Below are positions 36,396 through 47,054 of a stretch of DNA of 64,000 bases, piece by piece. The notes beneath the pieces were generated by a model. It saw only the letters and a list, made by a program, of their open reading frames with translations, was not told the DNA's origin and did not search any database. Both the position numbers and the translations under genes were made by a program. Within the stretch, counting starts at the first letter, position 1, and each line of letters opens with the position of its first letter. Source of the DNA: Chara braunii (lineage: Eukaryota > Streptophyta > Charophyceae > Charales > Characeae); contig BFEA01000256.1 of the NCBI GenBank assembly GCA_003427395.1, forward strand, positions 1,464,297-1,528,296. Direction: 5' to 3'.

Positions 36396-37217
36396 CAAAT
36401 GACGAAGTCTAAGTGTGGTCAAAAGGTGTGGATTCAGCGGCATGAGCTGAAGAATCTGTGCCCAGAAGTGGAGTTTTGTTTTATATATATTATAAAATAT
36501 AATAATAATAATAATTTACAATTAATATTCCCACGATTTTGGGGAAGGTTCATTCTCATTCAATATACTCTGGGTGAATGATAGAGTAGGCTGCCACTCG
36601 TATCTTTTGACGATGCTGCCGCCCGTTTGCGCCAATGGTTCTTCCTCTGTGACTCGGTCCTCCTATTCCAATTGAACCTGGCCAGAATAAGCAGCCAGGA
36701 GCATTCACACATCGAGGGTCGTCTTCAAGGAAGGGAGATGTAGTCTGCATAGTGGTCGTGGGGGCAACTTCGTTAATTGGTAAGTTGACAAGCCCCGGCA
36801 TGGTGCACATCAGGACGGCTCAGGTTGCGTTGATCCGCTGCGCTGGTTCGAGAGGTTAGACTGGTAGATGTATCTTATCGTTTTTTAGTCGAAGGTTCAT
36901 TCCATTTTCTTTTTTTTTATTATTCTATTTTTTCTTTATTTTGCTCGTCCTATGTGCGAGCGTGGATGCTTGGTCACTTATCGTCGACGCTAGGAGCGAG
37001 GAGCAAACGGGAGGTTGCCCGTTTCCTATGTCTTAGCAAAGGGGCTATCTAGTTAGACACGACTGTTTTGGGCTGGATTGCAGCAAGCTACGAGCGGACG
37101 GGCGCAAAGGAATGGTTCGAATACTTACCTGCACAGCCTATGTCGGTCGGTGTATCTTTCCATGTTGTAGTGGGAGTTTCACTCTTCGGCAGATGTGAAC
37201 TGCACGAGCCTGCACAT

Positions 37218-37301
<84 letters not shown>

Positions 37302-37364
37302 TCGCCTGGAGAACGACGATGCAGGATGAAGCAAGAATCGGGCTATAGTGGCAAACTGCACTGT
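36396..37364 (+). other. Probable assembly duplicate of 49018-49986
   Basis: It matches 49018-49986 at a constant offset of 12622, including a GA tract of exactly 77 nt (37222-37298 and 49844-49920). The flanking LTR sequence differs by a few percent. The two blocks are bounded by the window's only two Ns (36395 and 49987). It most likely represents the same sequence placed twice. Confidence 0.8.
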
Positions 37365-38740
37365 GCCGGGCCCGGATTTTTGCAGAAGTTCACATTGATT
37401 CTGCCCATCCTGATATTTGGAGCAGTAAGCACCTACGGGGGAGTAGCAGGATAGGGGGCTTACCCGCTGACAGGAGTAGCGCCCATTCTACTGAACTAGG
37501 AATGAGCGCTTACCTCGATGGGTTCGTCCCATTGCTTGGAGTAGAGAGGAGAGAAACTGTAAGCAAGGCTGCGACTCAGAACTTACCTGGCGGGTTGCAG
37601 AACTGCCTATAGGCAGATAGATCGCTCTCCAGCGAATTGAAGGAGTGAGGGGCGATTTGGGAGACTGCAGACCCTACCTGTTAAATTTGTGAGTCGCTCG
37701 AGTATGAACTTACCGGCTGGCTGGCATATTGCACTTGCATAACCAACCAGATCAAGTTGTTGAGTCTCTACGGAGACTGTTGTCGCAACCAGGGGGAGTG
37801 GTTGAATCTTGTTGAGGGGTCGTTGTTGCGATTGTGGAAGGTGCATTCTGATTTTGCCTACATATCGAAAGGGGCATGTGCGGTGTATAGCACGCCAAGC
37901 AAGGGGTTACAGTAAAGAACTGAGATGTCAAGTTTCACTACAGGCTGACTTGGTGTCGCTGGCTGAATGAGAATAGCAGGCACAGCGACGGGGGTGGCCA
38001 AGACAGAGAGGGAGTGAAGGAACGAGGATGGTGTAATGGCACGTACCTGGGTTGGCGGTGTGCAGTGGTGAAATGGGAGCGGTGACCGTGCGACGTGACA
38101 GAGGAAGTGGGCAGAATGTAACAGGTTGTATGGGGTTGAGCAAGACTGCTTCCGAATAAGGGACCAACCGTTACTCCTTTACTGGATCTTGCGCTACTTG
38201 GGCGGTGTGTTCGGCCGCAGGAATTACCACCGTACCTTCGTGTTGTATGTGTTGTGGTTAGGCGATAGTGTTTGAACTGTTGAGTATGCCGCCTAATTGC
38301 TAAATGGACTGTGTTTCATCAGCTCGTGGGGTTACTGGTACCTATCAAACGGCCGGTTGCTGGACTGTTGTTCACTTGGAGTGTTGTTGGCAAGCCTGTG
38401 GAAACTTACCCATGGCCGATGCTGAGCTCATTCTGCTGGTTGGAATGGTCAGAGTCCAGCCACGAGAAGGAAGGGTCCGCCTATGGGTTAGTTGTGCCGC
38501 CCATACTCATCTTTGGAGGGCACGAGGCAGCCGGGATCGAAGCAGTTGGGGAGGATGACCACTGGATTGGAGACTTATCTGCTGGCCGGGGAACTGCCCA
38601 CCGTATCTAACAGGGCTAACTGCAGGGCTGCAGTTTAGCTGATAGCGGCACACTGCCCACTCCATCAGTCAAAAGGGAGGGGAGCCTTGACAAGAGAGAG
38701 GGAAAGGAGTAAGCACTTACCTTGAAAGTTCGCCACTATG

Positions 38741-39639
38741 GGAGGGGACGAACCTCGGATTATGATGCCAAACGGTGCCTTAGGCTGGGGTAGCAGAAAG
38801 GCGGACCAGTGAGACTGCAGACGGGCCGGTACGAGGCTCAACTGGCTGAGTAAAGCTGTGTAAATCCAGCCTGAACGAGAGTGCTGGCTGAGGCTCAGTA
38901 AGGAAGATACAGCTGGTGTCTATGCACGGCCACCTGCTGAATAGTCAGCTAGCCGCGCAGACAGTAAGAAGGAGAAGAAGGAACCGGTTGTATCTTTGAT
39001 CTGCTACCCCGTGTTTTGCACCGTACAGTTCGACCCACGAAGCGCTGCCAACAGGGCAGGTCGACTTGTATGCTCAAACTGTATTGTTGGGATTGTCGTT
39101 GTTGGTTCAGGCGACGGTGCACAACTTGCGGTAGCGGGTTTGTTTAGCTGTGCACGTATTGCTGCGGCGTCTGTTGACAGTGCACGTACTGCTGCTGGCC
39201 GCACGATCTGCTGCTGCGTCTATTGACTGGGCAAACTCCTACAATGGTTGACGTGCGGCTAAATGATGTTGTTGCTCCTTTTGGTAGCGACATATTGCAG
39301 CAACTGGTACTGGCCGCCTAACTATCATACCCAGGTCAGGGCTACTACGGTGCTTGTGGGGTTGATGCTATGTCCGAGGGTGGCTATTGGTCTGGTTACA
39401 GTCAGTCCTATGTACGACGGATGTTGGAAATACCATGTCTTGAGCCACGAAGCCCGGCGGAAGGACCGAGTTTCCTTAGAAAGGGAGGACATTGTTGTAA
39501 AGTGGAAGGTTGTCAGAAGGTCAACAGTTGGCGGTTTGACTTCAGTTGACCAAGCTGCAGCGTACTTTCTTGGCCACCATTGTGGGGCCCTCAGGCCCTT
39601 CAAGATTCCAAGGCCCTTTCATTGTGAGTTGAGTTGTCC
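38741..39639. other. E2 5' LTR segment without further structure
   Basis: This is homologous to 51481-52379. Small open frames on both strands (e.g. 38996-39226, 39263-39703) are partly shared by the two LTRs through homology. No product is recognised. Confidence 0.5.
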
Positions 39640-39835
39640 CACTCTTGTATCTCGAGCGTCTGAAACCTCTACTTCTATCCTTCTTACTCTAAGTCTAGTC
39701 TGAGGTTACGAGAGGGAGGCGGCAGGCGGGATTGAAACCCGTAGGACCGCATCAAGGCCTTGTGGGAGGTCCACCCACCGATTGCGGGAACTCTGCCGGA
39801 GCCCAGACGAGGTTCTGGAGGCAGGGAACTTCAGG
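39640..39835 (+). repeat. Conserved LTR core block (E2 5')
   Basis: This is the counterpart of 17250-17425, with GCGGGATTGAAACCCGTAGG (a CGGG/CCCG dyad), CCACCCACCGATTGCGGGAA and CTCTGCCGGAG. Confidence 0.7.
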
Positions 39836-40144
39836 TATAATTTTGCCTGACACGTGTAATCCCTTCCCCTAACTGTTATCCTTGGGTTATCTGAATATAG
39901 CTATGTGAGGATATTACTTTTATTGTCATGTACGTCAGGACGTGCATTGTGAAAGGTAAATAAACAAATATATATGAGAGTTCAGATAATCTCTAAGTAA
40001 ATTCAGACAAAAGGAATTGGTGGGAAGGCTGGAGGAAGGTGTTTTGCATGCGTTTGACTGGGTCAACCCAAGGCTGAGCTCCTCTTAGTTGATGTGGGCT
40101 CAGTACTGTGTTTTATTTATGGTTGTTGGGTTGACTGTATGATC

Positions 40145-41255
40145 TTTGAGGGCTGGGTCTATCCTAAGTTGGACGGACCAGTCGCTGTTTCTTTCTGGGA
40201 TTTCTGAACAGGAGGATGGGCACCCTAAGTTGGGAGGACTCAGAATCCTGATGTTTCTTTTGGGTTGCTGAAAACAGAGCTGGGAATATTCTAAGTTGCG
40301 TAGACCCAGTTCTGTATGTGTTTTCTTCTGAGGGGGGCACAAGCATAAGACTAAGCGTACCCCTAAGTTGGGGCGGCTTAGCCATAAGCCATGAACAAAA
40401 AGGTTAACCAAACTATAAAATCTTGATATATGTTATATGAATCTATATCATTTGGCAGATCGGACGCCCTAAGTTGGGAAAGCCAGTCAGTAAGCCAGGT
40501 AGAACAAGAAGAAAAGAAAAGCAAATAAAGAATATAATAAAGGTAGCTCGGGCAGGCTGAGCGTACGCTTAAGTTATTGCGGTTCAGTCCTATGCTTGTA
40601 ATAATACAAAGACGCAGAGAGTTAGTATAAATCTTCTTTTATTTTCCGTTCTTAACACAAGGCAAGATTGTATGTTTCCCTAAGTTGGGTAGGTCTGAAC
40701 ATCTGCCTGATAAGAGAGAAACATATAAAGCTTGTGCAAGTATATCAATGGTTGTTCTCTTATATTGTCGTTGCGGAGACTAAGCGTACCCTTAAGTTAG
40801 GACGGCATTATCATACGTCGTTTGTACTTTGTTCAGGCAGATCAGGCGTACCTTTAAGTTAGGGAGGCCTAGTGGTATGCTCTTGTCGTTAATGTTATGT
40901 AGGTTGGACGTACCCTTAAGTTAGGGTGGTCTGACCATTCGTCGTTCGTAATTGTTTTAGGCAAGTTAGTCACACCCCTAAGTTGGGGCAACCTAATCCT
41001 ATGCCCTACGTAACTTTGTCTAGAGCTGACTAGGCATACCCTTAAGTTAGGGCAGTCTAGTTTTATACTTCATGTCGTCAGTTAAGCAGAAGTCAGACGT
41101 ACCCTTAAGTTAGGGCGGTCTGGTCATATGTTTTATGACTAGAGTCAATGTGGTGTTGGACATACCCTTAAGTTAGGGCAGTCCAGTTGTGCGTACGTTA
41201 CATGTTTACTTAGGCAGGTTGAACATACCCTTAAGTTAGGGCATTGTCTGACCAT
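40145..41255 (+). repeat. Tandem array of TAAGTT hairpins, ~63-bp period (E2 5' LTR)
   Basis: About 15 units, the last seven spaced 61-66 bp. The inner stem is CCCT/AGGG, CCCC/GGGG or CCC/GGG around TAAGTT, so the closing pair changes T-A to C-G, whereas E1 has A-T. Outer stems that stay paired include CTAAGC with GCTTAG (40351-40381), GGTTGGAC with GTCTGACC (40902-40936), ACTAGGC with GTCTAGT (41029-41061) and TTGGAC with GTCCAG (41156-41186). A two- to four-base internal loop (GTA, ATA; CG, CA) separates the stems. Confidence 0.85.
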
Positions 41256-41261
41256 ATGCCA

Positions 41262-41270
41262 TAAGCAAGG
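41262..41270. other. Fold-back element target duplication, left
   Basis: TAAGCAAGG, repeated at 41743-41751 and single in the 3' LTR near 54070. Confidence 0.75.
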
Positions 41271-41742
41271 AGAGAAGGTTAACAACAGTCGTATTTTTTA
41301 TCACCATTTCAGAACACCCTTCACCACTTAAGAATGCAACTTGCCTAAATAGGTGGTTTTCAGGATTTTTAGACCTTTCACCACTTCAAGACCATTCAGC
41401 TATGAAAATCCTGAATGGTCCTGAAGTGGTGAAAGTTCCGAAGACCTTGAAAACCACTTGTTTAGGCAGGCTGCATCCTCAAATGGTGAAGGGTGGTTTT
41501 CATGGCCTCCGGACCTTTCACCACTTCATGACCATTCAGGATTTTCAGACTTGCCCAAAACTCTCACTTGACCACTTCAGGACACTCTTCACCACTTCAG
41601 GATACAGCCTGCCTAAACAGGTGGTTTTCAGGGTCTTCAGACCTTTCACCACTTCGGGAGCATTCAGGATTTTCAGACTGCCCAAAACTCTCACTTCATA
41701 ATTTTCATTCCTGAATTTTCCGCTACCCGATAACCGTTTGTG
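41271..41742. mobile_element. 472-bp fold-back element with 9-bp target duplication
   Basis: This is present in E2's 5' LTR and absent from the 3' LTR. Its left half is a long imperfect palindrome (about 41344-41468): arms with TAGGTGGTTTTCAGG, CCTTTCACCACTTCA and GACCATTCAG, and their reverse complements around CTATGAAAAT. Further direct and inverted copies of TTTCACCACTTC fill the right half. A 9-bp duplication suggests a Mutator-like mechanism, though the ends show only weak inverted similarity. There is no coding capacity. The frames at 41402-41701 (+) and 41545-41802 (-) read the same palindrome. Confidence 0.7.
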
Positions 41743-42104
41743 TAAGCAAGGGGGTCTATTAAGGGAAAACAACTGAGTGATCAAACAAACTACTTGGGTC
41801 AAACTGATGTGGGATTGTGAGAGATAATTGTTTTTGCATGCTTGTGGACTCTCACTCTGGGACGTTTTTTGATAGGTTAGCTATTTAGATGTTCGCCAAG
41901 TGCTGCAGCCATAGGTAGATGAGATGGATGATGGGAAGGAGAGCTTGGGTTAAAGATAGGTCTGACCTTACTTAAAGATAAAATTGATGATAGCCCACGA
42001 TACCATCTTCAGGAAAGGATCGTGTAAACTATCCCCAGTTCTAACTATCAAGCAAGTGTCAAAAGTTGTCCCAAGTATAGCTTTATTTTGTTTTTTTGTT
42101 TTCA

Positions 42105-42330
42105 GCTTTATATAAATTTTGACGGCCACTTGTTCCTACGGGAAGCGCTACCAAAATTTCTACAAATCTGAAAGAGTTAGTTATTTTTGGACTCATAGAA
42201 ATTATGAAAAGACATTTTTCCTACAGGAAGCGCTGCCGAAATTTTGTAGAATTTGGAGAGTTAGATTATTTTCAGCTAGGAGAAATCTGAAAATCCATCT
42301 TGTTTAGGGGATGTGCTGCCGAAATTTGTT
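42105..42330 (+). repeat. GAAGCGCTGCCGAAATTT repeat block (E2 5' LTR)
   Basis: Three units lie near 42138, 42226 and 42305. The middle one can form CTACA with TGTAG around the core. Confidence 0.75.
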
Positions 42331-42466
42331 ATATTTTTAGATAAACATCAAAGGTTAGGAAGGTAGGATTATTTCTTGATCACTCGAGCAAGGCTTGGAT
42401 TTTGGCCTGTGCTGCATTGAAAGTCACCTTTATTCAGATTGATTCAAGGCTTGACTAACTTCAAGA

Positions 42467-42506
42467 TGATCCTCGTAGGATCATCTTTTGTTATCATTTG
42501 ATAACA
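42467..42506 (+). repeat. Twin hairpins (E2 5' LTR)
   Basis: TGATCCT, loop CGT, AGGATCA (42467-42483), then TGTTATCA, loop TT, TGATAACA (42489-42506). The E2 3' LTR has lost exactly this module (junction near 54785). Confidence 0.85.
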
Positions 42507-43180
42507 TGCCGGTTTCCGGATCAACTTTGATCCACTCTTGCCACTCAACCTAAAGGCTTTAGCCCTGTGGTTTGATTTGTTTCGTTGTGTTTTTACCCGG
42601 ACTTTAATTGAATGGCCATTTAATCAAAATGTTGAGTATTTTATTTCGAGAGTTGCACAACGAGTGAGGCTTGTATGGCTAAAGCGAGGGGTGTGAGCGC
42701 AAAGAATGGGTGAAGTTGACCTCGTGTAGCGTGTGTTTTGTTGATGTGGATCTTTGATGTGATTGCAGGTATGTTGTGTGAATTGAAGTCTCGACTTGGG
42801 TTTGCGTATAATTATATATATATATATATTTGAAGGAGGTCACATCGTGATTGTGAGAGTGACCGTCTCCCTTCTCATAGTTTTTGTATCATGTTTCTTG
42901 TGCCCGCACGACTCGTTGAGGCCGTGTGTAGTGATTGATTAAGTTCTGCATCGAGAGAAAAGGGAGATCTCTTTTTAGCTTTTGCTTTTTAGAATTAGTA
43001 TGGTTGGACGTTGTAGTCCATGGCAGCCGTCAAAGTCAAACCCCTTGATCTCAGGCCGCCACGACAACTTGAAGCTGTCTACTCAACCCCTCTGCACAGG
43101 GTGCAGAAGAGGGTGTGGTCTTCAACCCGCATGGCGGTTGTTTAGCGTCGAGAGATTAACCCCTCAAAGCGCTTGTCACC

Positions 43181-43196
43181 CGACACTTGAGTGTCG
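43181..43196. repeat. Small conserved dyad CGACACT..AGTGTCG
   Basis: The 7-bp arms around TG are conserved at 20305-20320, at 55449-55462 and, inverted, near 57664. Confidence 0.7.
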
Positions 43197-43664
43197 AACA
43201 TGACTTTCGAGATTATCAAGGGTCGCACTCGATTACGAGTACTACATAGTACCCCATCAGTGGGAATGCTCGCATATGCACGTATGGCTAATCACTATGA
43301 GAAGGTCATGCGTCCGCCTAACTTTTTATACTAAGTTCAGCGCGCGATGCCTATCTGACTCTCGCTTCAGAAGGTTATGAGTCGTATACGGAAGGGACTA
43401 GGAGTGTTGTTGTGGTGTTGTGTTGTTGTGTTGTTGTGTTATTTGTTTTGTGTGTGAGTGTTGTGGTGTAACGGGTGGTGTGTAGGATGCGTTCTAGTCC
43501 ACCGGCGCCGAGTCGCGTTTGGGACCTCAGCCCCCCAGTGCGTCGATTCGCGTGCGGGTTCCATTTTTGGGCGTTCGACTGCGCGTAACCCGTATGCTAC
43601 AACGAACGAAAAACGCCCTCGGCTGGGTCACCTCTGCATTTGCATACGAAGAACCTTCGCATGT

Positions 43665-43885
43665 GGTTCAGTAGCTCAGCGGGGAAACGCCCACCTAAGG
43701 GATGGTGATAGCTCCCGCATGTGGAGGTAAGCGGTGTCTCGCGTGACCCTGTCCTGTCGTAGGGGCTCGCGAGAGGTACGGCTGGCGCACTCGGCCGGAG
43801 CGGCAAACGCTCTCCGCGACAAGTCCTGCAAAATCCTGTGTGACGCGGTCGGGAGGGTCCCCGTGAGGGACCGATGCGCTCGACA
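43665..43885 (+). repeat. Structured 3' end of LTR, U5-like (E2 5')
   Basis: The same stem arrangement as 20735-20977: a GCGGGGAAACGC loop region, CCACCT with a GTGG partner, GGGA with TCCC, CCCT with AGGG. It ends GCTCGACA. Confidence 0.65.
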
Positions 43886-43887
43886 GG

Positions 43888-43905
43888 TGGCGCCGTTGCC
43901 GGGGA
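43888..43905 (+). promoter_or_regulatory. Primer-binding site, tRNA-Asp (E2)
   Basis: TGGCGCCGTTGCCGGGGA is an exact complement to the 3' end of plant tRNA-Asp including CCA, two bases after the LTR end. It matches the PBS used by Athila-type Ty3/gypsy elements. Confidence 0.93.
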
Positions 43906-45470
43906 TCTCGGCTGCCTACCGGGATCCTTAGGAGAACGAACCGAGGTTAAGTGCACGCTAATGATCCAGGCAAAACGACAAATTTTGTTAATGGCGTTAG
44001 GTAAGTTGGTGATTAGTAGTGTGTTGATGGTTCTGATGGGATTACACTATTGAAAGGCGGTACGAGGTAGGGACGCCTATATACCTTGACCACTAGTAGT
44101 GACAATTGCATTTATAAGTTTGCGGATCAAGGTACCATAGAGTAATACGAACGATGCTTTATGTATCCCATGTCATAGATTGATCATCGTTTACATTTAA
44201 TGCGAATCTGCATATTCAGTTACTCAAGAAAGGATCTTAGGTAATTTAACATAGTCGTTGAGTTGCCTAAGTTGTCATGGCAGTATCACAGTACGTGAGG
44301 AAAAGTCATAAACATTCTATTTATTTAAGCGTTTGAGTTTATCATTTTGAGATTATACTTTTCAGTCTATCTATGAAATTCATCCATCTGCATCAAAAAT
44401 TTTCTTTTAAGTGAACATGTTTATGACTCGACTTATATAAGGCAAGGTACTTGATGTTATTTATCTGAGTCTTATTCATCTATGACTAGCTAGATGAGCT
44501 ATCTGTCTAATTTTATTCTACATATGTATAACTCTTTGGATCTGTGTTTATCTGAATTATTCATTCATAACTATTTTGTTTTTGAATCTATATGCATGGG
44601 TTGATATTTTAAAAGAGGTCAGAAATGTTACATAGAATCCACGTCCGATGCGGATTCGGAGATGAATGGAGTGACCAGTTCCTTGGGAAAGTAAATTTCA
44701 CAAGGAAATGGTCAATGTGTGAAGTCTACCCTAAGTGTTGGCTGCTAACCGACGTAACCTGGCAGCGGACCCACGTCTCACCAAAGGGTAAGGCTTGAGG
44801 GGTGTGGCCGCCTCAGAGAGTCCTATTCCCACGGGATGTCGGAGGGATAAGAGTCGAGTCATATTTTTTGTGAGCCCTGACACTATGATTTATCAGGAGA
44901 ATCGTGCATCGTTGCGCAACCAACGAGGGTACCGTCGCTAAAATAACAACGCGACGGGCCGTAGATCTGGCTCGATCAACCAGACTATGGTGGGCCAAGA
45001 TGGAGACCTGACTCTAGTGTACTAGACTGCAGGAGAAATCTGTGATAAAAGTTATATATTTTTGTGAATATTTTGTGAGAAAGGCGATAGTGCCTTTAAA
45101 AGGTCTCGGTTAGGGCCCGCGTCCTAAGTTATGACCCTGCATGCAGGACGATGACTAAACAGGACACCCAACGATGAGCCAACTTATGTCTGGGACAAAG
45201 GGAGAGGATTATCAATAACTACTTGGAACAAGCTTAACACTGTAGTACGGATCAAGTATCCCGGTGTCCAAGGCCTGATCACAAGAGACCCAGGTTGAAG
45301 CCCTGGCAGTGGTTAGTTGTGACCGAGGGTTATTTGATAAGATCCTCAAACAGAGTCAAGTTGGCCGATCGGATTGGATTTTTTCTCGTCAGCATTTGGA
45401 GTTATGAATGTTTTGATAGCCTTTGACTATTCGAAGCGACGGGGACGTCGCTTAATAAGGTCCGGTAAAC
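43906..45470 (+). mobile_element. E2 interior, deletion derivative, non-coding
   Basis: The first ~830 bp match E1 from 21000 to about 22280; from about 44735 the sequence matches 25820 onward of E1. E2 thus lacks about 3.5 kb of the interior seen in E1. The last ~590 bp match E0 (11700-12301). No coding frame or classical polypurine tract was found. The bases before the 3' LTR are GGTCCGGTAAAC. Confidence 0.7.
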
Positions 45471-47054
45471 TGTCGGCGCGAACACCCTTACAAGGGTATC
45501 CGCCCTGGTTTTTGCAAGTGACAAAAAATAGGTTTGGTTTGAAATTTGAGTACAGTGCATGACTCGCGGTTGTATTTTGTTCACACTGTCTAAATGATTG
45601 ACTAGGAGTAGAGAGTGGGTGAGTGCGTGATTTCGAGGCGCCCGTGATGATTTTTATTCTTAATGTTATAGAGTCAGCGTTTCCGCCGGCAAAAGTTTTG
45701 GCTTTAATTAAAATTAGGAAAAGTTTTCTTTTATTGAAGTGACAATGGTACATCTGCGTTCATCCGGCATGCGTCATCGGAAGTGGTGTTGCCTCAAGCA
45801 GTAATTGGGGTGTGCGAGAGAAAGTATAACGCAAGCAATGACCTCCGCGTGGGAGATGTGAGAGGTTGACAGTCGTGGATGGGGCCAGGCCCTATGAGCA
45901 GCAGGCGTCATAGGTCGATAGTCATGAGTTTGTCCATAGGCGAAGGAGTGACCTTGGAGTATTTTGGTAGGCCCTCGTGCCGTGCGGCAACAGTTTATAT
46001 TGAATTTTGTAGTAGTCCGTCTCAGCCTTGGGTACTAGCACTATTGGCTACGACATTGGACTTTCAAGATGGAGGTACGAGGATCGAGTGCAGCGACCGA
46101 CAACGATCGAACATTGGAGCGGCTAAAGATGATGAAGGGTTGAGGGCCCGACGGGGCTATCCCCCTTTGGTTCGTGGGCCCGGTCGACGTAACTGAGAGG
46201 GGTGCGGCAGTCTCCCTTCCCCAAAGCACCGTTTTTTTTTTTTTTGGTGCTCGTATCTTTGCTTTTACTTTTATTTTATTTTATTCTAGTGGCCTGTCCC
46301 GTTTTTTTTTTTCTTTTTGACACAGCGCATCAGGCTGTTTTTCGGGGCCAGCTGGCGTGAGGAGTTTGGTACAACCATGAATCGTTGAAATGCGGACCAA
46401 GAAGCGAAGGTGCATGCAAGCCTACGAGTGGTTAGCCCACGCGGCGGAATAAATCTGAGTGCAAGGCCCTCGGCAGGTGCACCATCCCCCCACGACCTGT
46501 CATGAGAGTTTGTGTGTGAACATGCCCGGTCTGGACCCGAAAGCTTGTAAATTGTGCCCTGGGCACAAGAGGCCGGCGGGAACCAGGCCGTAGGCCGCTG
46601 TAGGCGGGCGTTCACTTGGAACCCTTCGTCACTTCAGACTTCAAAGTTCGCAGTTAAATGGTTGCTGCTACCACCAAGATCTGCGCCGGAACCAGCCATC
46701 ATAGGGACTCACACTTCAGGCTTTGCAGCGGGCCCGCACTCTTCTACTCCTTACGACAGCCGAGCATAGGCCACACACCCGGCGCCGTGGGACCAGCAAA
46801 GTACCAAATCACTATTGCTATGGACGACCAGGGCCTTGACCCATCTGAAAAGGCACAGCAGTGCGACCCGAACTGTGCTCAAAACCTTGAATTGGGTTGT
46901 CCCAAATCTGTATATTTTGCAGATTTGGGCTCACAGTGTGAGCATTCCTGTTGAGACCAGGAAGATGCGAACTGTGCCTGGGTGGAACGGCCCGATGCAC
47001 TGTAGGGAGGTCTGCAGCGCTGACTGCACAACAGTGCACCTGAAACCCCTCCCC

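Larger units (their letters stand above)
36250..38740. repeat. CTTACCTG motif array (E2 5' LTR)
   Basis: CTTACC occurs near 36256, 37127, 37462, 37511, 37583, 37710, 38405 and 38718, with variants near 38043 and 38572. It is usually followed by TG, then GCTGGC or GGTTGC-like sequence, and often ATTGC within 25 bp. Spacing is irregular (about 50-400 bp). On the minus strand each is a near-ideal 5' splice site (CAGGTAAGT). At 36256 and 37127 the plus strand reads ATACTTACCTG, identical to the 5' end of U1 snRNA. No U1 gene is present. No coding exons could be supported around them. Confidence 0.5.
27803..43885 (+). repeat. E2 5' LTR as assembled (16.1 kb; ~10.6 kb after corrections)
   Basis: The start hairpin ATACCCTT, loop AC, AAGGGTAT is at 27814-27831. 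Homology to the 3' LTR is 27803-29672, 34507-36394, 37299-41270 and 41743-43885. The piece 36396-37298 is judged an assembly duplicate. A ~693-bp segment present in the 3' LTR (47055-47747) is missing at about 29403. No genes are seen. Confidence 0.8.

Noticed and set aside
40145-41255. Telomere-like or CRISPR-like repeats (TTAGGG-containing, regularly spaced)
   Set aside because: TTAGGG occurs once per ~63 bp as one side of a hairpin, not as tandem hexamers. The intervening sequences are homologous stems rather than unrelated spacers, and the genome is eukaryotic.
41402-41802. Overlapping frames on both strands with similar peptides
   Set aside because: Both read the palindrome of the fold-back element.
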